A stretch of 26,991 bases of DNA from an uncultured Oscillospiraceae bacterium (lineage in GTDB: Bacteria > Bacillota > Clostridia > Oscillospirales > Oscillospiraceae), in NCBI GenBank assembly GCA_900762005.1, contig CAAFEV010000012.1, forward strand, positions 1-26,991. The letters are read 5' to 3'. The number at the start of each line of letters is the position of its first letter. The first letter of the stretch is position 1. The notes under the pieces were generated by a model that was not told the DNA's origin, did no database searches, and saw nothing but the letters and a program-made list of their open reading frames with translations. Position numbers and translations under genes: made by a program. Below are positions 6,535-14,161 of this stretch, piece after piece.

Positions 6535-7815
6535 TTATGATTGCTCTTTCTGCGGATAGATAACGGAGATGGCAGCGCGCTCAGGCTGCACCGCCGTCTG
6601 CAAAAACTCGCGCACCTCCTGCGCCGTGACGCAGGCGTATGCCTCGGGGAAGCGGAAATACTCCACCGCATCGAATTCATAGGCGCAGATACGGTAGCAA
6701 ATGCTCTCAAAGCTGTCAAGGTCGCGCATTCTTCTGCCGAGTGCGGACTTTTTCAGACGGTCGAACAGTGCCTGGTCAAAGCCCTCGGCGTTCAGCCGCT
6801 TCGCCTCCTCCAGAATCGCCGCATAAACCGCCTGCGGGTCGCAGCTATCGCCGCTGAAGGAGAGCAGGCAGGCGTCCTTCACGCCCTCATAGTCGCCGGA
6901 GAAGTCCGAGTCAATCAGACCCTCGTCGTAAAGGCGGACATAGAGCGGCGAGGACTCCCCTGCCAAAAGCTCGGCGGCAAGGTCGCCGATGATTTCGCGG
7001 CACATGGTCTGCATTCCCTTTTGCGGCGGCTCGCACTTGAAGCCCACGGAAAAGGTCGGCATGGACACGCACATCTGCATTGTATGCTCCGCCGTGACGG
7101 GGCGCATCGGCTCTTTTTCGCCGTAGTCGCGCTGCGGCAGTGCTGCGGCAGCTGCGGGCAGGGCAGCCTCCACGAGGGCACACAGTGCCGCCGGGTCGGC
7201 GTCGGTGACAAGGCACAGGCTCATATTCGCCGGCTGATAAAAGGCGGCGTGGCAGTCATAGAGCATCTGGGCAGTAATTTCTCCGATGCTCTCCACCGTG
7301 CCCGCAATCGGCACGCGGATGGGATGACGTCCGAATTGGGCGCGGAACAGCTCCTCGCCGACGCGGGAGGCTGCACTGTCATCATACATCCGAATCTCCT
7401 GCGCGATGATGCCGCGTTCCTTTTCCACGCTCTCGTCGGTGAAATACGGCGTAATCACCATCCGCAGCAGCAGCTTGAGATTCTCCTCAAATTCCTCCGT
7501 GCCGGAGAAATAGTATGCGGTCATGTCATAGCCGGTAAAGGCATTCGGACTGCCGCCGTGGGCCGCGAAAAGCTCCATGGCGTTGCCCTCGGGCAAATCA
7601 AACATTTTATGCTCTAAATAGTGCGCAATACCGTCCGGCACACGCTGCTTGCGGCCGTCCAGTGTGAAGGCGGTATCGATTGCACCGAAATCGACGGCTA
7701 AAAACGCATAGCTGCGGGCAAAGCCCTGCTTGGGTACAATGCGCAGACGCAAGCCGTTTGCAAGCGTTGCAGAATACAGCTCCTCACCGAGCTGCGGATA
7801 AGCCTGACGTCTCAT
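6535..7815 (-). CDS. ymfH: M16-family zinc peptidase, YmfH type (active-site subunit)
   Basis: A 426-aa M16 (insulinase/pitrilysin-like) protein. The inverted zinc motif HYLEH is at residues 65-69 and the third ligand is probably the Glu of AQEI at about 140. NAFTGYDMTAYYF follows the motif as in processing-peptidase-like enzymes. The N-terminal half carries the active site; the C-terminal half is the inactive M16_C-type lobe. The start overlaps the stop of the upstream gene as ATGA, indicating translational coupling and a heteromeric pair. Such pairs are annotated YmfF/YmfH and in Bacillus subtilis have been linked to EF-P modification; the substrate here is unknown. Confidence 0.88.
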   Translation of the reverse strand: MRRQAYPQLGEELYSATLANGLRLRIVPKQGFARSYAFLAVDFGAIDTAFTLDGRKQRVPDGIAHYLEHKMFDLPEGNAMELFAAHGGSPNAFTGYDMTAYYFSGTEEFEENLKLLLRMVITPYFTDESVEKERGIIAQEIRMYDDSAASRVGEELFRAQFGRHPIRVPIAGTVESIGEITAQMLYDCHAAFYQPANMSLCLVTDADPAALCALVEAALPAAAAALPQRDYGEKEPMRPVTAEHTMQMCVSMPTFSVGFKCEPPQKGMQTMCREIIGDLAAELLAGESSPLYVRLYDEGLIDSDFSGDYEGVKDACLLSFSGDSCDPQAVYAAILEEAKRLNAEGFDQALFDRLKKSALGRRMRDLDSFESICYRICAYEFDAVEYFRFPEAYACVTAQEVREFLQTAVQPERAAISVIYPQKEQS

Positions 7816-9077
7816 GCCTCCACCCCCTTGAGAAAATAGACGGTATCAAGCGAGAGCTTTCGGGCTGCGGCAGTCAAATCCTCCGTTTGCAGGGCTTGCA
7901 CCGCCTGCATCAGCTCGGGAATGTCCGCCGTCTCCGCCACCGCACCGCCGATGTAAAAATCGTCCAGATAGATTGGCGAGTCGAGCGAGACGCGCAGGGC
8001 GGACAGCACCTGCCGCCGTGCGGATTCCAGCTCAAACGCGCTGATGTTCCCCGTCTTACAGTCGTTCAGCTCCTGCAAAATCGCGCTTTTTGCCGCGTCA
8101 TAGTCGGCAAAGGCAATGCCGCTGGAAATCAGCATCACGCCCTTGTATTTTTCAAGGCTCGAGGACGCATAGTAGCACAGTGAGCGTTTTTCGCGCACAT
8201 TTGTGAAGAGCTTGCTTGTCATACAGCCGCCGTACACCGCGTTGAGCAGCAGCAGGGCGGGATAATCCCTGTCCGAGCAGGTAATGCCCGTGCGCAGCCC
8301 CATCACCAGCTTGCCCTGTGCCACGTCAAGCCGCTCGGTACACTCGCGCACCGTTTGTGCTTGGTGCACAAGCTGCGTCTGCACGGGAATGCACGCTGTA
8401 CGCTCCCGCCCGGCAAACACTGCGGAAAACGCCGCTGCCGCCTGCGCGGGGGTCAGTCTGCCGGCATAAAACAGCTCAATGCGTGCCTGCCGCAGCAGCG
8501 TCTGATACCGCGTCCAAAGGGCTTGCGGCGTAATGGCACGCACCGCCTCCGCCGTACCCAGCCGCGGCACGCCGTATGCCTCGCCCTGGCACATCCGGCG
8601 CAGCAGCTGCGCGGTGGCGTAGGTGCGCTTGTCATTCAGCTCGGACTCGATGGCATTGATTAAATTCTGCTTTTCACCCTCCGCAAAGCGGGTGCAGAAG
8701 CAGCCGTTTTCCGTCAGCGGGTGATAAATAATTTCTTCCAAAAAGGATACCATTTCGCCGAAGATGCTCTCGCCCTCGGGCAAAAAAGCGTCCTCAATAT
8801 AATCGCCGTAAAAGCCAATCAGCTTTACCTCGCCCTTGCGTCGCACCAAGGTGCCGACGCTCGCGCCGTACAGCTCATCCAAATGGGCGGAAATGGCGGC
8901 AATGTCGGGATAATGCTCGGTGGCACGCAGTAAAACGCTCGGCAACAGCGCGTCAAGCGCGGCGGTTTCGGCGCAGTGCGGGCACAAAAGGTTGATGCTG
9001 AAGCAGCCGGTTTTAAACTTGTCGGTCTGCAGGGCGCGCAGCGTGACATTCGGCGCAAGATTTAAGTTCGTAGTCAT
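7812..9077 (-). CDS. ymfF: M16-family peptidase-like protein, YmfF type (inactive subunit)
   Basis: A 421-aa M16-fold protein without the HxxEH zinc motif: the corresponding region reads ATEHYPDIAAISAHLDELYG. It keeps the family fold landmarks LLLLNAVYGG, SKLFTNVREKRSLCYYASS and the final SLDTVYFLKGVEA. This is the expected non-catalytic partner of the downstream active subunit, as in bacterial and mitochondrial two-subunit M16 peptidases. The start at 9077 has an AAAGGA site about 8 bases upstream; a further in-frame ATG at 9131 precedes the -10 region and is unlikely. First gene of the four-gene minus-strand operon. Confidence 0.87.
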   Translation of the reverse strand: MTTNLNLAPNVTLRALQTDKFKTGCFSINLLCPHCAETAALDALLPSVLLRATEHYPDIAAISAHLDELYGASVGTLVRRKGEVKLIGFYGDYIEDAFLPEGESIFGEMVSFLEEIIYHPLTENGCFCTRFAEGEKQNLINAIESELNDKRTYATAQLLRRMCQGEAYGVPRLGTAEAVRAITPQALWTRYQTLLRQARIELFYAGRLTPAQAAAAFSAVFAGRERTACIPVQTQLVHQAQTVRECTERLDVAQGKLVMGLRTGITCSDRDYPALLLLNAVYGGCMTSKLFTNVREKRSLCYYASSSLEKYKGVMLISSGIAFADYDAAKSAILQELNDCKTGNISAFELESARRQVLSALRVSLDSPIYLDDFYIGGAVAETADIPELMQAVQALQTEDLTAAARKLSLDTVYFLKGVEA

Positions 9078-9113
9078 AGAAGGGTTCCTTTCCCTCATGG
9101 TGAGTTGCGGGAT

Positions 9114-9142
9114 ATTGTATTCATTATACACCTTTTTTTACA
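9114..9142 (-). promoter_or_regulatory. Promoter of ymfF-ymfH-lgt operon
   Basis: On the minus strand TTGTAA (9137-9142), 17 bases, TACAAT (9114-9119). A second -10-like TATAAT lies just upstream at 9122-9127 without a good -35 partner. It is divergent from the prmA promoter. Confidence 0.6.
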
Positions 9143-9167
9143 AAATAAAAGAGGAAAAGAAATTTTG

Positions 9168-9197
9168 CTTGTGATTTACGGCAGAATCCTCTATAAT
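9168..9197 (+). promoter_or_regulatory. Promoter of prmA
   Basis: TTGTGA (9168-9173), an 18-base spacer and a perfect TATAAT (9192-9197). The expected transcription start at about 9204 rules out the in-frame ATG at 9199 and supports the start at 9238. Confidence 0.75.
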
Positions 9198-9237
9198 AGT
9201 GCCGAACGAAGCAGCGGCAGAGAAAGCAGGTGTGCAC

Positions 9238-10203
9238 ATGGCTTGGACAAAATGGACAATTCAAACCGTCTCGGAGGCAGTGGAGCTGCTGTGCGCCGTG
9301 CTGACCGAGGCGGGCTTTGCGGAATTGCAGATTACGGACAGCCGGGACTTTCAGGCGTTTCTGGAGACCTCCGGCGATTACTGGGACTATGTAGACCGCT
9401 CTCTGGAACAGGCGATGGCAAACCGCTCGCAGGTCGGGGTCTATCTGGACGGGGAACAGAGCGCGGACGCGCTCAGGGCAGTACTCGCCGCCCTCCCGTC
9501 GGACTATCCCGCCTGTGACTTCGGCTCTCTGCGCCTGTCGTGCGAAACGGTGCCGGAGGAAGACTGGGAAACCTCGTGGCAGAGCAACTACCGCCCGCTG
9601 CCCGTCGGAACGCGGTTTTTGGTGGTACCGCAATGGCAGCGTGAAACGCCCCTGCGTGGGCGGCTGCCGCTCTACCTGAACCTCGGCATGAGCTTCGGCA
9701 CTGGCGAGCACGAGACTACACAGCTCTGTCTTTGCGAAATGGAACGCCTGCTGCACGGCGGTGAGTCGGTTGCCGACCTCGGCAGCGGCAGCGGTATTTT
9801 ATCCATCGCCGCCCTGCGTCTGGGTGCGAAAACCGCCGTCGGTGTGGACGTCGACCCGGCCGCAGAGCATATGGCGCGTGAGAATGCCGCGCTCAACGGC
9901 TTCGGCGCAGACCGCTTTACCGCGCTGACGGGCAACGTGGTGGAGGACACGGCGTTGCTCCGGCAGCTCGGCGGCGGCAGCTTTGATTTGGTCTGCGCAA
10001 ACATCGTCGCCGGCGTGCTGGTGCGTCTGGCACCTGCCGCGCAGCGGCTTTTACGGAAAAACGGCTATTTTCTCTGCTCCGGCATTTTAGACGGGCGGGA
10101 GCAGGAGGTGCGCGAAGCGCTGGAGCGCGCCGGTCTGAAAATAATCGGCGCAACGCAGGCGGGGCAGTGGTGCTGTCTGCTCTCTGTGCAAAAGGAGGCG
10201 TAG
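9238..10203 (+). CDS. prmA: Ribosomal protein L11 methyltransferase
   Basis: A 321-aa SAM-dependent methyltransferase that trimethylates lysines and the N-terminus of ribosomal protein L11. The family hallmark LGMSFGTGEHETT precedes the SAM-binding motif I (VADLGSGSGILSI, about 178-190), then VGVDVDP (motif II) and VCANI (motif IV). The N-terminal ~110 residues match the L11-binding domain, with DWETSWQSNYRPLPVG leading into the catalytic domain. The start at 9238 has AGGTG a few bases upstream and lies downstream of the predicted transcription start. First of three plus-strand genes ending at the terminator at 12189. Confidence 0.94.
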   Translation: MAWTKWTIQTVSEAVELLCAVLTEAGFAELQITDSRDFQAFLETSGDYWDYVDRSLEQAMANRSQVGVYLDGEQSADALRAVLAALPSDYPACDFGSLRLSCETVPEEDWETSWQSNYRPLPVGTRFLVVPQWQRETPLRGRLPLYLNLGMSFGTGEHETTQLCLCEMERLLHGGESVADLGSGSGILSIAALRLGAKTAVGVDVDPAAEHMARENAALNGFGADRFTALTGNVVEDTALLRQLGGGSFDLVCANIVAGVLVRLAPAAQRLLRKNGYFLCSGILDGREQEVREALERAGLKIIGATQAGQWCCLLSVQKEA

Positions 10204-10208
10204 CAAAT

Positions 10209-11219
10209 ATGAAGCTTTCCTACCGCAACAAGCTGCTGTTCAGCAAGCTGCTGCGTTATCTGCTCATCATCATCGGACTGGTTGCCGTGGTGGTAATCGT
10301 GATGATTATCTATTTTTCTCCGAACGTCGTTTATGACCGGGAGGGTGCGCACCGCACCTCGGTACGCATTCCGCAGGCAAGCACCGCGCCGCAGGAACGC
10401 CCGTTGCCCGACACGAGCGACCTTGAGATTGTCTATCAGCAGGATGCGCCACTGGCGGCGAGCATTCAGGAGCTCGGCGGCTATTATATCTCCACGGCGA
10501 TGCTGCAGGATCCGCAAAAGGTGCTCACCGCCGTGCAGGCGATAGAGGAGCCCTGCGCGGTCATGCTTGACGTCAAAAGCATCTGGGGCAATTTCTATTA
10601 CTCGTCCGGCGTGAACGGTGCGCAGCGTGCGGATGTCGATATCTCAGCCATAGACCAGCTTATCTCGTATCTGGATACGCAGGGCTTTTACATGATTGCC
10701 TCGGTGCCCGCGTTCTCCGACCCGGTGTTCGCTTTAGAGCATCAGTCGAGCGGTCTGCCGATCAGCGGCGGTGCGCTCTGGATGGATGAAAACGGCTGCT
10801 ACTGGCTTGACCCGGCGGACGAGGAGGTCATGACCTATCTGATGCAGATTGCAAGGGATTTGGCGGGCAAGGGCTTCAGCGAAATTGCCTTTTCCGGCTT
10901 TGTTTTCCCGGATTCGGAGAACATCGTCTACGAGTCCTCCAAAACCAAGGCGGAAATCATTCAGGAAGCTGCCGCGCAGCTCACAAACCTCTTCACCGGC
11001 AGTGAGACGATGATTTCCTTTGTCAGCGAGCGCACGGACTTCCCGGCGGATGCCTGCACGGGCAGGCTCTATATCCCGGATGTAAGCGGCGGACAGGTGG
11101 ATTTATACATACAGTCCTACCGCACGGCGCAAACCCTCTCGGAACTGGTCTTTCTCTCGTCGTCAAGCGACACACGCTTTGAGGGACAGTCTGTCCTGCG
11201 TCCGCTGATGGCGGAATAA
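10209..11219 (+). CDS. Membrane-anchored putative glycoside hydrolase-like protein (DUF4015-like)
   Basis: A 336-aa protein with a short basic N-terminus, one transmembrane helix at about 15-37 (LLIIIGLVAVVVIVMIIYF) and an extracytoplasmic remainder, so a type II anchored or signal-anchor protein. A linker (38-75) leads to a TIM-barrel-like region in which WMDENGCYWLDPADEEVMTY and the strand ending in FSGFVFPD parallel the DUF4015 putative glycosyl-hydrolase pattern (WLDP..., FDYVRFP). The acidic residue expected in FDYVRFP is replaced by Ser-Gly, so it may not be catalytic. The start at 10209 has an AAAGGAGG site 9 bases upstream, 6 bases after the prmA stop. Family assignment rests on motif resemblance only. 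Confidence 0.6.
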   Translation: MKLSYRNKLLFSKLLRYLLIIIGLVAVVVIVMIIYFSPNVVYDREGAHRTSVRIPQASTAPQERPLPDTSDLEIVYQQDAPLAASIQELGGYYISTAMLQDPQKVLTAVQAIEEPCAVMLDVKSIWGNFYYSSGVNGAQRADVDISAIDQLISYLDTQGFYMIASVPAFSDPVFALEHQSSGLPISGGALWMDENGCYWLDPADEEVMTYLMQIARDLAGKGFSEIAFSGFVFPDSENIVYESSKTKAEIIQEAAAQLTNLFTGSETMISFVSERTDFPADACTGRLYIPDVSGGQVDLYIQSYRTAQTLSELVFLSSSSDTRFEGQSVLRPLMAE

Positions 11220-11245
11220 CAAAACTGCTGAAAGGAGAATTTGTT

Positions 11246-12166
11246 TTGATTTCACTTCTGCTGCACGGGCAAGCGGGCGCAGCCTTCGGCTGGCAAATGC
11301 TCGGTGAAGCTGCGCTCGACGCATTGAAGGACGGGCTGTGGAGCATTCCCATCCTGTTTCTGGCATATCTGCTGATGGAGCTGCTGGAGCGCAGTCAAAA
11401 GCTCAACGAGCGGATATTACACGGCTATTCGCGCAGGGCAGGTCCCGCGCTTGGCGGACTGCTGGGCGTGGTGCCGCAATGCGGAATTTCCGGCGCGGCG
11501 GCAACGCTGTTCTCCACCGGCTCGATTACCGTCGGCACCATGCTTGCGGTATTCTTCGCCACCTCAGACGAAATGCTGCCCGTGATGCTCGCCTCGCTCG
11601 CGGAGGGAGACGGAACGCACATTACCGACATCGTGCTGATTGTGCTCGGCAAGGCGGTGCTCGGCATCGGACTGGGCTATCTGGCGGACGCGCTTTTGCA
11701 CAAGCGGCTGCGTCCGGGCAAGGATATCCACAGCTTCTGCAAGCGGGAGGGCTGCGACTGCGAGGAAGAGGGCAGTGTATTCCTCTCCGCGCTCAAGCAT
11801 ACGCTGAAAATCGCCCTGCTGCTGATTGCCGTCAATCTCGTGCTCAACATCGCCTTTTCACTGATTGGCGTGGAGCGTCTGTCCGGCGGTATTCTGAGCA
11901 CGCCGGTAGTCGGCGAGCTGATTGTCGGACTGTTTGGACTGATTCCGAACTGCGCGGTGTCTGTCGTAATTACGCAGTCCTATCTGGACGGGGTTTTCGG
12001 TCTCGGCGGTCTGTTTGCGGGGCTGCTGTCCAACGCAGGCATCGGGCTTTTGGTGCTGCTGCGCAGCAACAAGCGCATGAAGGAAAATCTCATCATCATC
12101 GCAACGCTTTACCTTCTGAGCGTCCTTGCCGGCAGTGCCGTCGGTCTGGTCGCCGGTCTGTTTTAA
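11246..12166 (+). CDS. Putative 10-TM metal exporter (ArsP_2-like, arsenic/manganese efflux type)
   Basis: A 306-aa polytopic membrane protein. Two halves carry matching motifs, GLLGVVPQCGISGAAATLFSTG (about 73-94) and GLFGLIPNCAVSVVITQSYLDG (about 230-251), the signature of an internally duplicated inverted-repeat transporter of the ArsP_2 / putative manganese transporter type. Between them lies a cytoplasmic loop with CKREGCDCEEEG (about 166-177), a potential soft-metal site. Translation starts at TTG 11246 with AAAGGAG 8 bases upstream; no in-frame ATG is near. It follows the DUF4015-like gene after 26 bases and ends before a terminator. The transported ion cannot be told from sequence. 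Confidence 0.75.
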   Translation: MISLLLHGQAGAAFGWQMLGEAALDALKDGLWSIPILFLAYLLMELLERSQKLNERILHGYSRRAGPALGGLLGVVPQCGISGAAATLFSTGSITVGTMLAVFFATSDEMLPVMLASLAEGDGTHITDIVLIVLGKAVLGIGLGYLADALLHKRLRPGKDIHSFCKREGCDCEEEGSVFLSALKHTLKIALLLIAVNLVLNIAFSLIGVERLSGGILSTPVVGELIVGLFGLIPNCAVSVVITQSYLDGVFGLGGLFAGLLSNAGIGLLVLLRSNKRMKENLIIIATLYLLSVLAGSAVGLVAGLF

Positions 12167-12188
12167 CCCCATACAGTCATTGCGAAAC

Positions 12189-12221
12189 AGGCAGCCTCCG
12201 CAACAGGGGCTGCCTTTCTTT
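12189..12221 (+). terminator. Rho-independent terminator after the exporter gene
   Basis: AGGCAGCC (12189-12196) pairs with GGCTGCCT (12208-12215), with an 11-base loop and a TTTCTTT tract behind it. Confidence 0.8.
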
Positions 12222-12345
12222 CACCCTTCCGCCCTTTCATTCCTTTCCTTCGTTCCTTACTTACACAGGCATTTCGGATTTTTCCGCAGTGTCCGTGTTT
12301 TTTGCTTCCCCTCCCATTTTCCGCCCCCGTCCCCCCTGCTTCCCC
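12222..12345. other. Pyrimidine-rich intergenic tract
   Basis: About 120 bases with strong C/T bias on the plus strand, with only scattered purines. No open frame with a ribosome binding site and no clear promoter is seen. The remaining part up to 12402 contains a TAGATTAAAG segment that could be the -10 region for the aspartokinase, without a clear -35. Confidence 0.5.
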
Positions 12346-12416
12346 AATAAACACCTCAATTTATTGTGTCGTTTTAAGGGTCGGCAGCATAGATTAAAGC
12401 AAAAGGGGGGCTTATT

Positions 12417-13145
12417 TTGGCACGCTTTGTTGAAAAATTCGGCGGCACCTCCGTGGCAAACGCCCGCAGACTCTATGCCGCGGCGCGGCGGCTTGCGGAG
12501 GATTATCGCGCAGGAAACGAGGTTGTCGGCGTACTCTCGGCACGCGCAGGTCAGACGGACGCTCTGCTCGCACAGGCACGGGAAATCGACCCCGACTGCG
12601 GCGGGCGGGAGCTGGATATGCTGCTCTCTGCCGGGGAGCAGATGAACATCGCCCTGTGTGCCATTGCGCTTGCGCGGCTGGATGTGCCTGCAGTAAGTCT
12701 GTGCGGGTGGCAGGCAGGCATCAGAACCGATGATATATACGGCAGCGCACGCATTACACAGGTGGATACCGCACGGATTGAGCAGGCACTATCCGAGGGG
12801 AAAATCGTATTGGTAGCGGGCTTTCAGGGACTTTCGCCGCAGGGGGATATTACCACACTCGGGCGCGGCGGCTCTGACACCACAGCTGTTGCGCTGGCTG
12901 CATGGCTGAAGGCGGACAAATGCCGCATTTATACCGACGTAGACGGCGTTTACGACCGTGACCCGCGTCGTTTCCCCGACGCGGTCAAATACGACCGGCT
13001 GAGCTACAATCAAATGCTCACCCTGTCACGCGGCGGCGCAAGGGTTTTGCACGACCGTTGCGTAGAGCTGGCAAAGCAGACGGGCGTCTGCATCGAGGTC
13101 TGTTCGAGTTTTCATACGGTGCCCGGGACGCTGGTCTGCACTTAG
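12417..13145 (+). CDS. Aspartokinase, catalytic domain only (no ACT domains)
   Basis: A 242-aa amino-acid-kinase-fold protein. KFGGTS at residues 7-12 is the aspartokinase signature; LSAGEQMN (about 76-83), TLGRGGSDTTAVALA and IYTDVDGVYDRDPR are the substrate- and ATP-binding segments. It would phosphorylate L-aspartate at the start of the lysine/threonine/methionine pathway. Typical aspartokinases are 400-460 aa with two C-terminal ACT domains for feedback control; here the protein stops right at the end of the kinase domain (CSSFHTVPGTLVCT), with no ACT sequence downstream in any frame. Translation begins at TTG 12417 with an AAGGGGGG site 6 bases upstream. No other lysine pathway gene is nearby. 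Confidence 0.87.
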   Translation: MARFVEKFGGTSVANARRLYAAARRLAEDYRAGNEVVGVLSARAGQTDALLAQAREIDPDCGGRELDMLLSAGEQMNIALCAIALARLDVPAVSLCGWQAGIRTDDIYGSARITQVDTARIEQALSEGKIVLVAGFQGLSPQGDITTLGRGGSDTTAVALAAWLKADKCRIYTDVDGVYDRDPRRFPDAVKYDRLSYNQMLTLSRGGARVLHDRCVELAKQTGVCIEVCSSFHTVPGTLVCT

Positions 13146-13148
13146 CAC

Positions 13149-13177
13149 TTGTACTCTGTCTGCTTTTATGGTATACT
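13149..13177 (+). promoter_or_regulatory. Promoter of dusB-sigma-anti-sigma genes
   Basis: TTGTAC (13149-13154), a 17-base spacer and TATACT (13172-13177), starting four bases after the aspartokinase stop. The expected transcript start at about 13184 leaves a leader of only about 12 bases before the TTG start codon. Confidence 0.7.
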
Positions 13178-13195
13178 GTCGGGGAGGTGAGCCGC

Positions 13196-14161
13196 TTGCA
13201 ATTTCTCGGTTATACAATCGAAACGCCGCTTTTTCTCGCGCCGATGGCAGGTGTAACAGACTATGCGTTCCGCTGTATCTGCGCGGAGCGCGGTGCCGCC
13301 GTAACCGTGACGGAGATGGTTTCCTCGCGTGCTCTGCTGTATCAGGACAGAAAAAGCCTCACCCTGCTGCGCAAAACAGAGGGTTCTCTGTGCGGTGCGC
13401 AGATTTTCGGCAACGAGCCGGAGGCGATGGCGCGGGCAGCCGTTCTGGCGATTGCGCACAGCGGCTGCGATTTCTTAGACATCAACATGGGCTGCCCCAT
13501 GCCGAAAATCGTCAACAACGGCGACGGCTGTGCGCTCATGCGGGATATGGCACTGGCAGGGCGGATTGTCCGCGCCGTAAAGGACGCGGTGTCCGTGCCG
13601 GTGACGGTCAAGATGCGTTTGGGCTGGGATAAGGGCAGCATCAACGCCGTCCCCTTTGCGCAGGTCTTACAGGACAACGGCGTGGATGCAATCACCGTGC
13701 ACGGGCGCACAAGGAGTATGCTCTACTCCGGCAAAGCGGACTGGGATGCCATCGGCTCGGTCGTTGCGGCGGTTTCGGTGCCGGTGATTGCCAACGGTGA
13801 TTTATTCACCGCAGAGGACATTCTGCGCTGCCGCAGTCACAGCGGCGCAGCCTTTTTCATGGTCGGACGAGCCGCCTTCGGCGACCCTTGGATTTTCGGA
13901 GAGCTTACCGCCGCGCTGCGCGGCAACCCGTCTCCGGCCCGACCGCCGTTATCCGAACGCATGGAGCTTGCGCAGGAGCAGTTTGCGCTTGCGATGCGGG
14001 ACAAGGGTGAGTACATCGCCTGTCTGGAGGCGCGCAAGCAGCTTGCGTGGTATTTGCGCGGTGTGGCATATGCAAATTTTTACAAGGAAGAAATTTCCCA
14101 TCTCTCCACAGCGGACGAGGTTGCCGCCGTGGTGCATAAAATACAAAGAGATTTGAGGTGA
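13196..14161 (+). CDS. dusB: tRNA-dihydrouridine synthase
   Basis: A 321-aa FMN enzyme that reduces uridine to dihydrouridine in the tRNA D-loop with NADPH. The N-terminal LAPMAGVTDYAFR (about 14-26), the catalytic Cys100 in DINMGCPMPK, TVKMRLGW, the HGRTR motif and the FMN-phosphate segments ANGD and GRAAFGDPWIF are all present. Length fits DusB. The start is TTG at 13196, five bases after a GGGGAGGTGA site; an in-frame GTG at 13187 lies inside that site. The stop codon overlaps the GTG start of the sigma factor gene, so expression of the two is coupled. Confidence 0.93.
   Translation: MQFLGYTIETPLFLAPMAGVTDYAFRCICAERGAAVTVTEMVSSRALLYQDRKSLTLLRKTEGSLCGAQIFGNEPEAMARAAVLAIAHSGCDFLDINMGCPMPKIVNNGDGCALMRDMALAGRIVRAVKDAVSVPVTVKMRLGWDKGSINAVPFAQVLQDNGVDAITVHGRTRSMLYSGKADWDAIGSVVAAVSVPVIANGDLFTAEDILRCRSHSGAAFFMVGRAAFGDPWIFGELTAALRGNPSPARPPLSERMELAQEQFALAMRDKGEYIACLEARKQLAWYLRGVAYANFYKEEISHLSTADEVAAVVHKIQRDLR

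Noticed and set aside
6541..7617. 358-residue plus-strand frame antisense to ymfH
   Set aside because: A long frame caused by GC-rich codon bias opposite a clear M16 gene; it is rich in His/Arg/Ala, has no ribosome binding site and no family resemblance.
12222..12416. Riboswitch upstream of the aspartokinase, such as a lysine element
   Set aside because: The stretch is pyrimidine-rich and too poor in paired segments for a lysine riboswitch; no conserved core was recognised.
11338..12645. 435-residue plus-strand frame overlapping the exporter and aspartokinase genes
   Set aside because: Out of frame with two recognisable genes, runs through a terminator and the pyrimidine tract; Arg-rich shadow frame.
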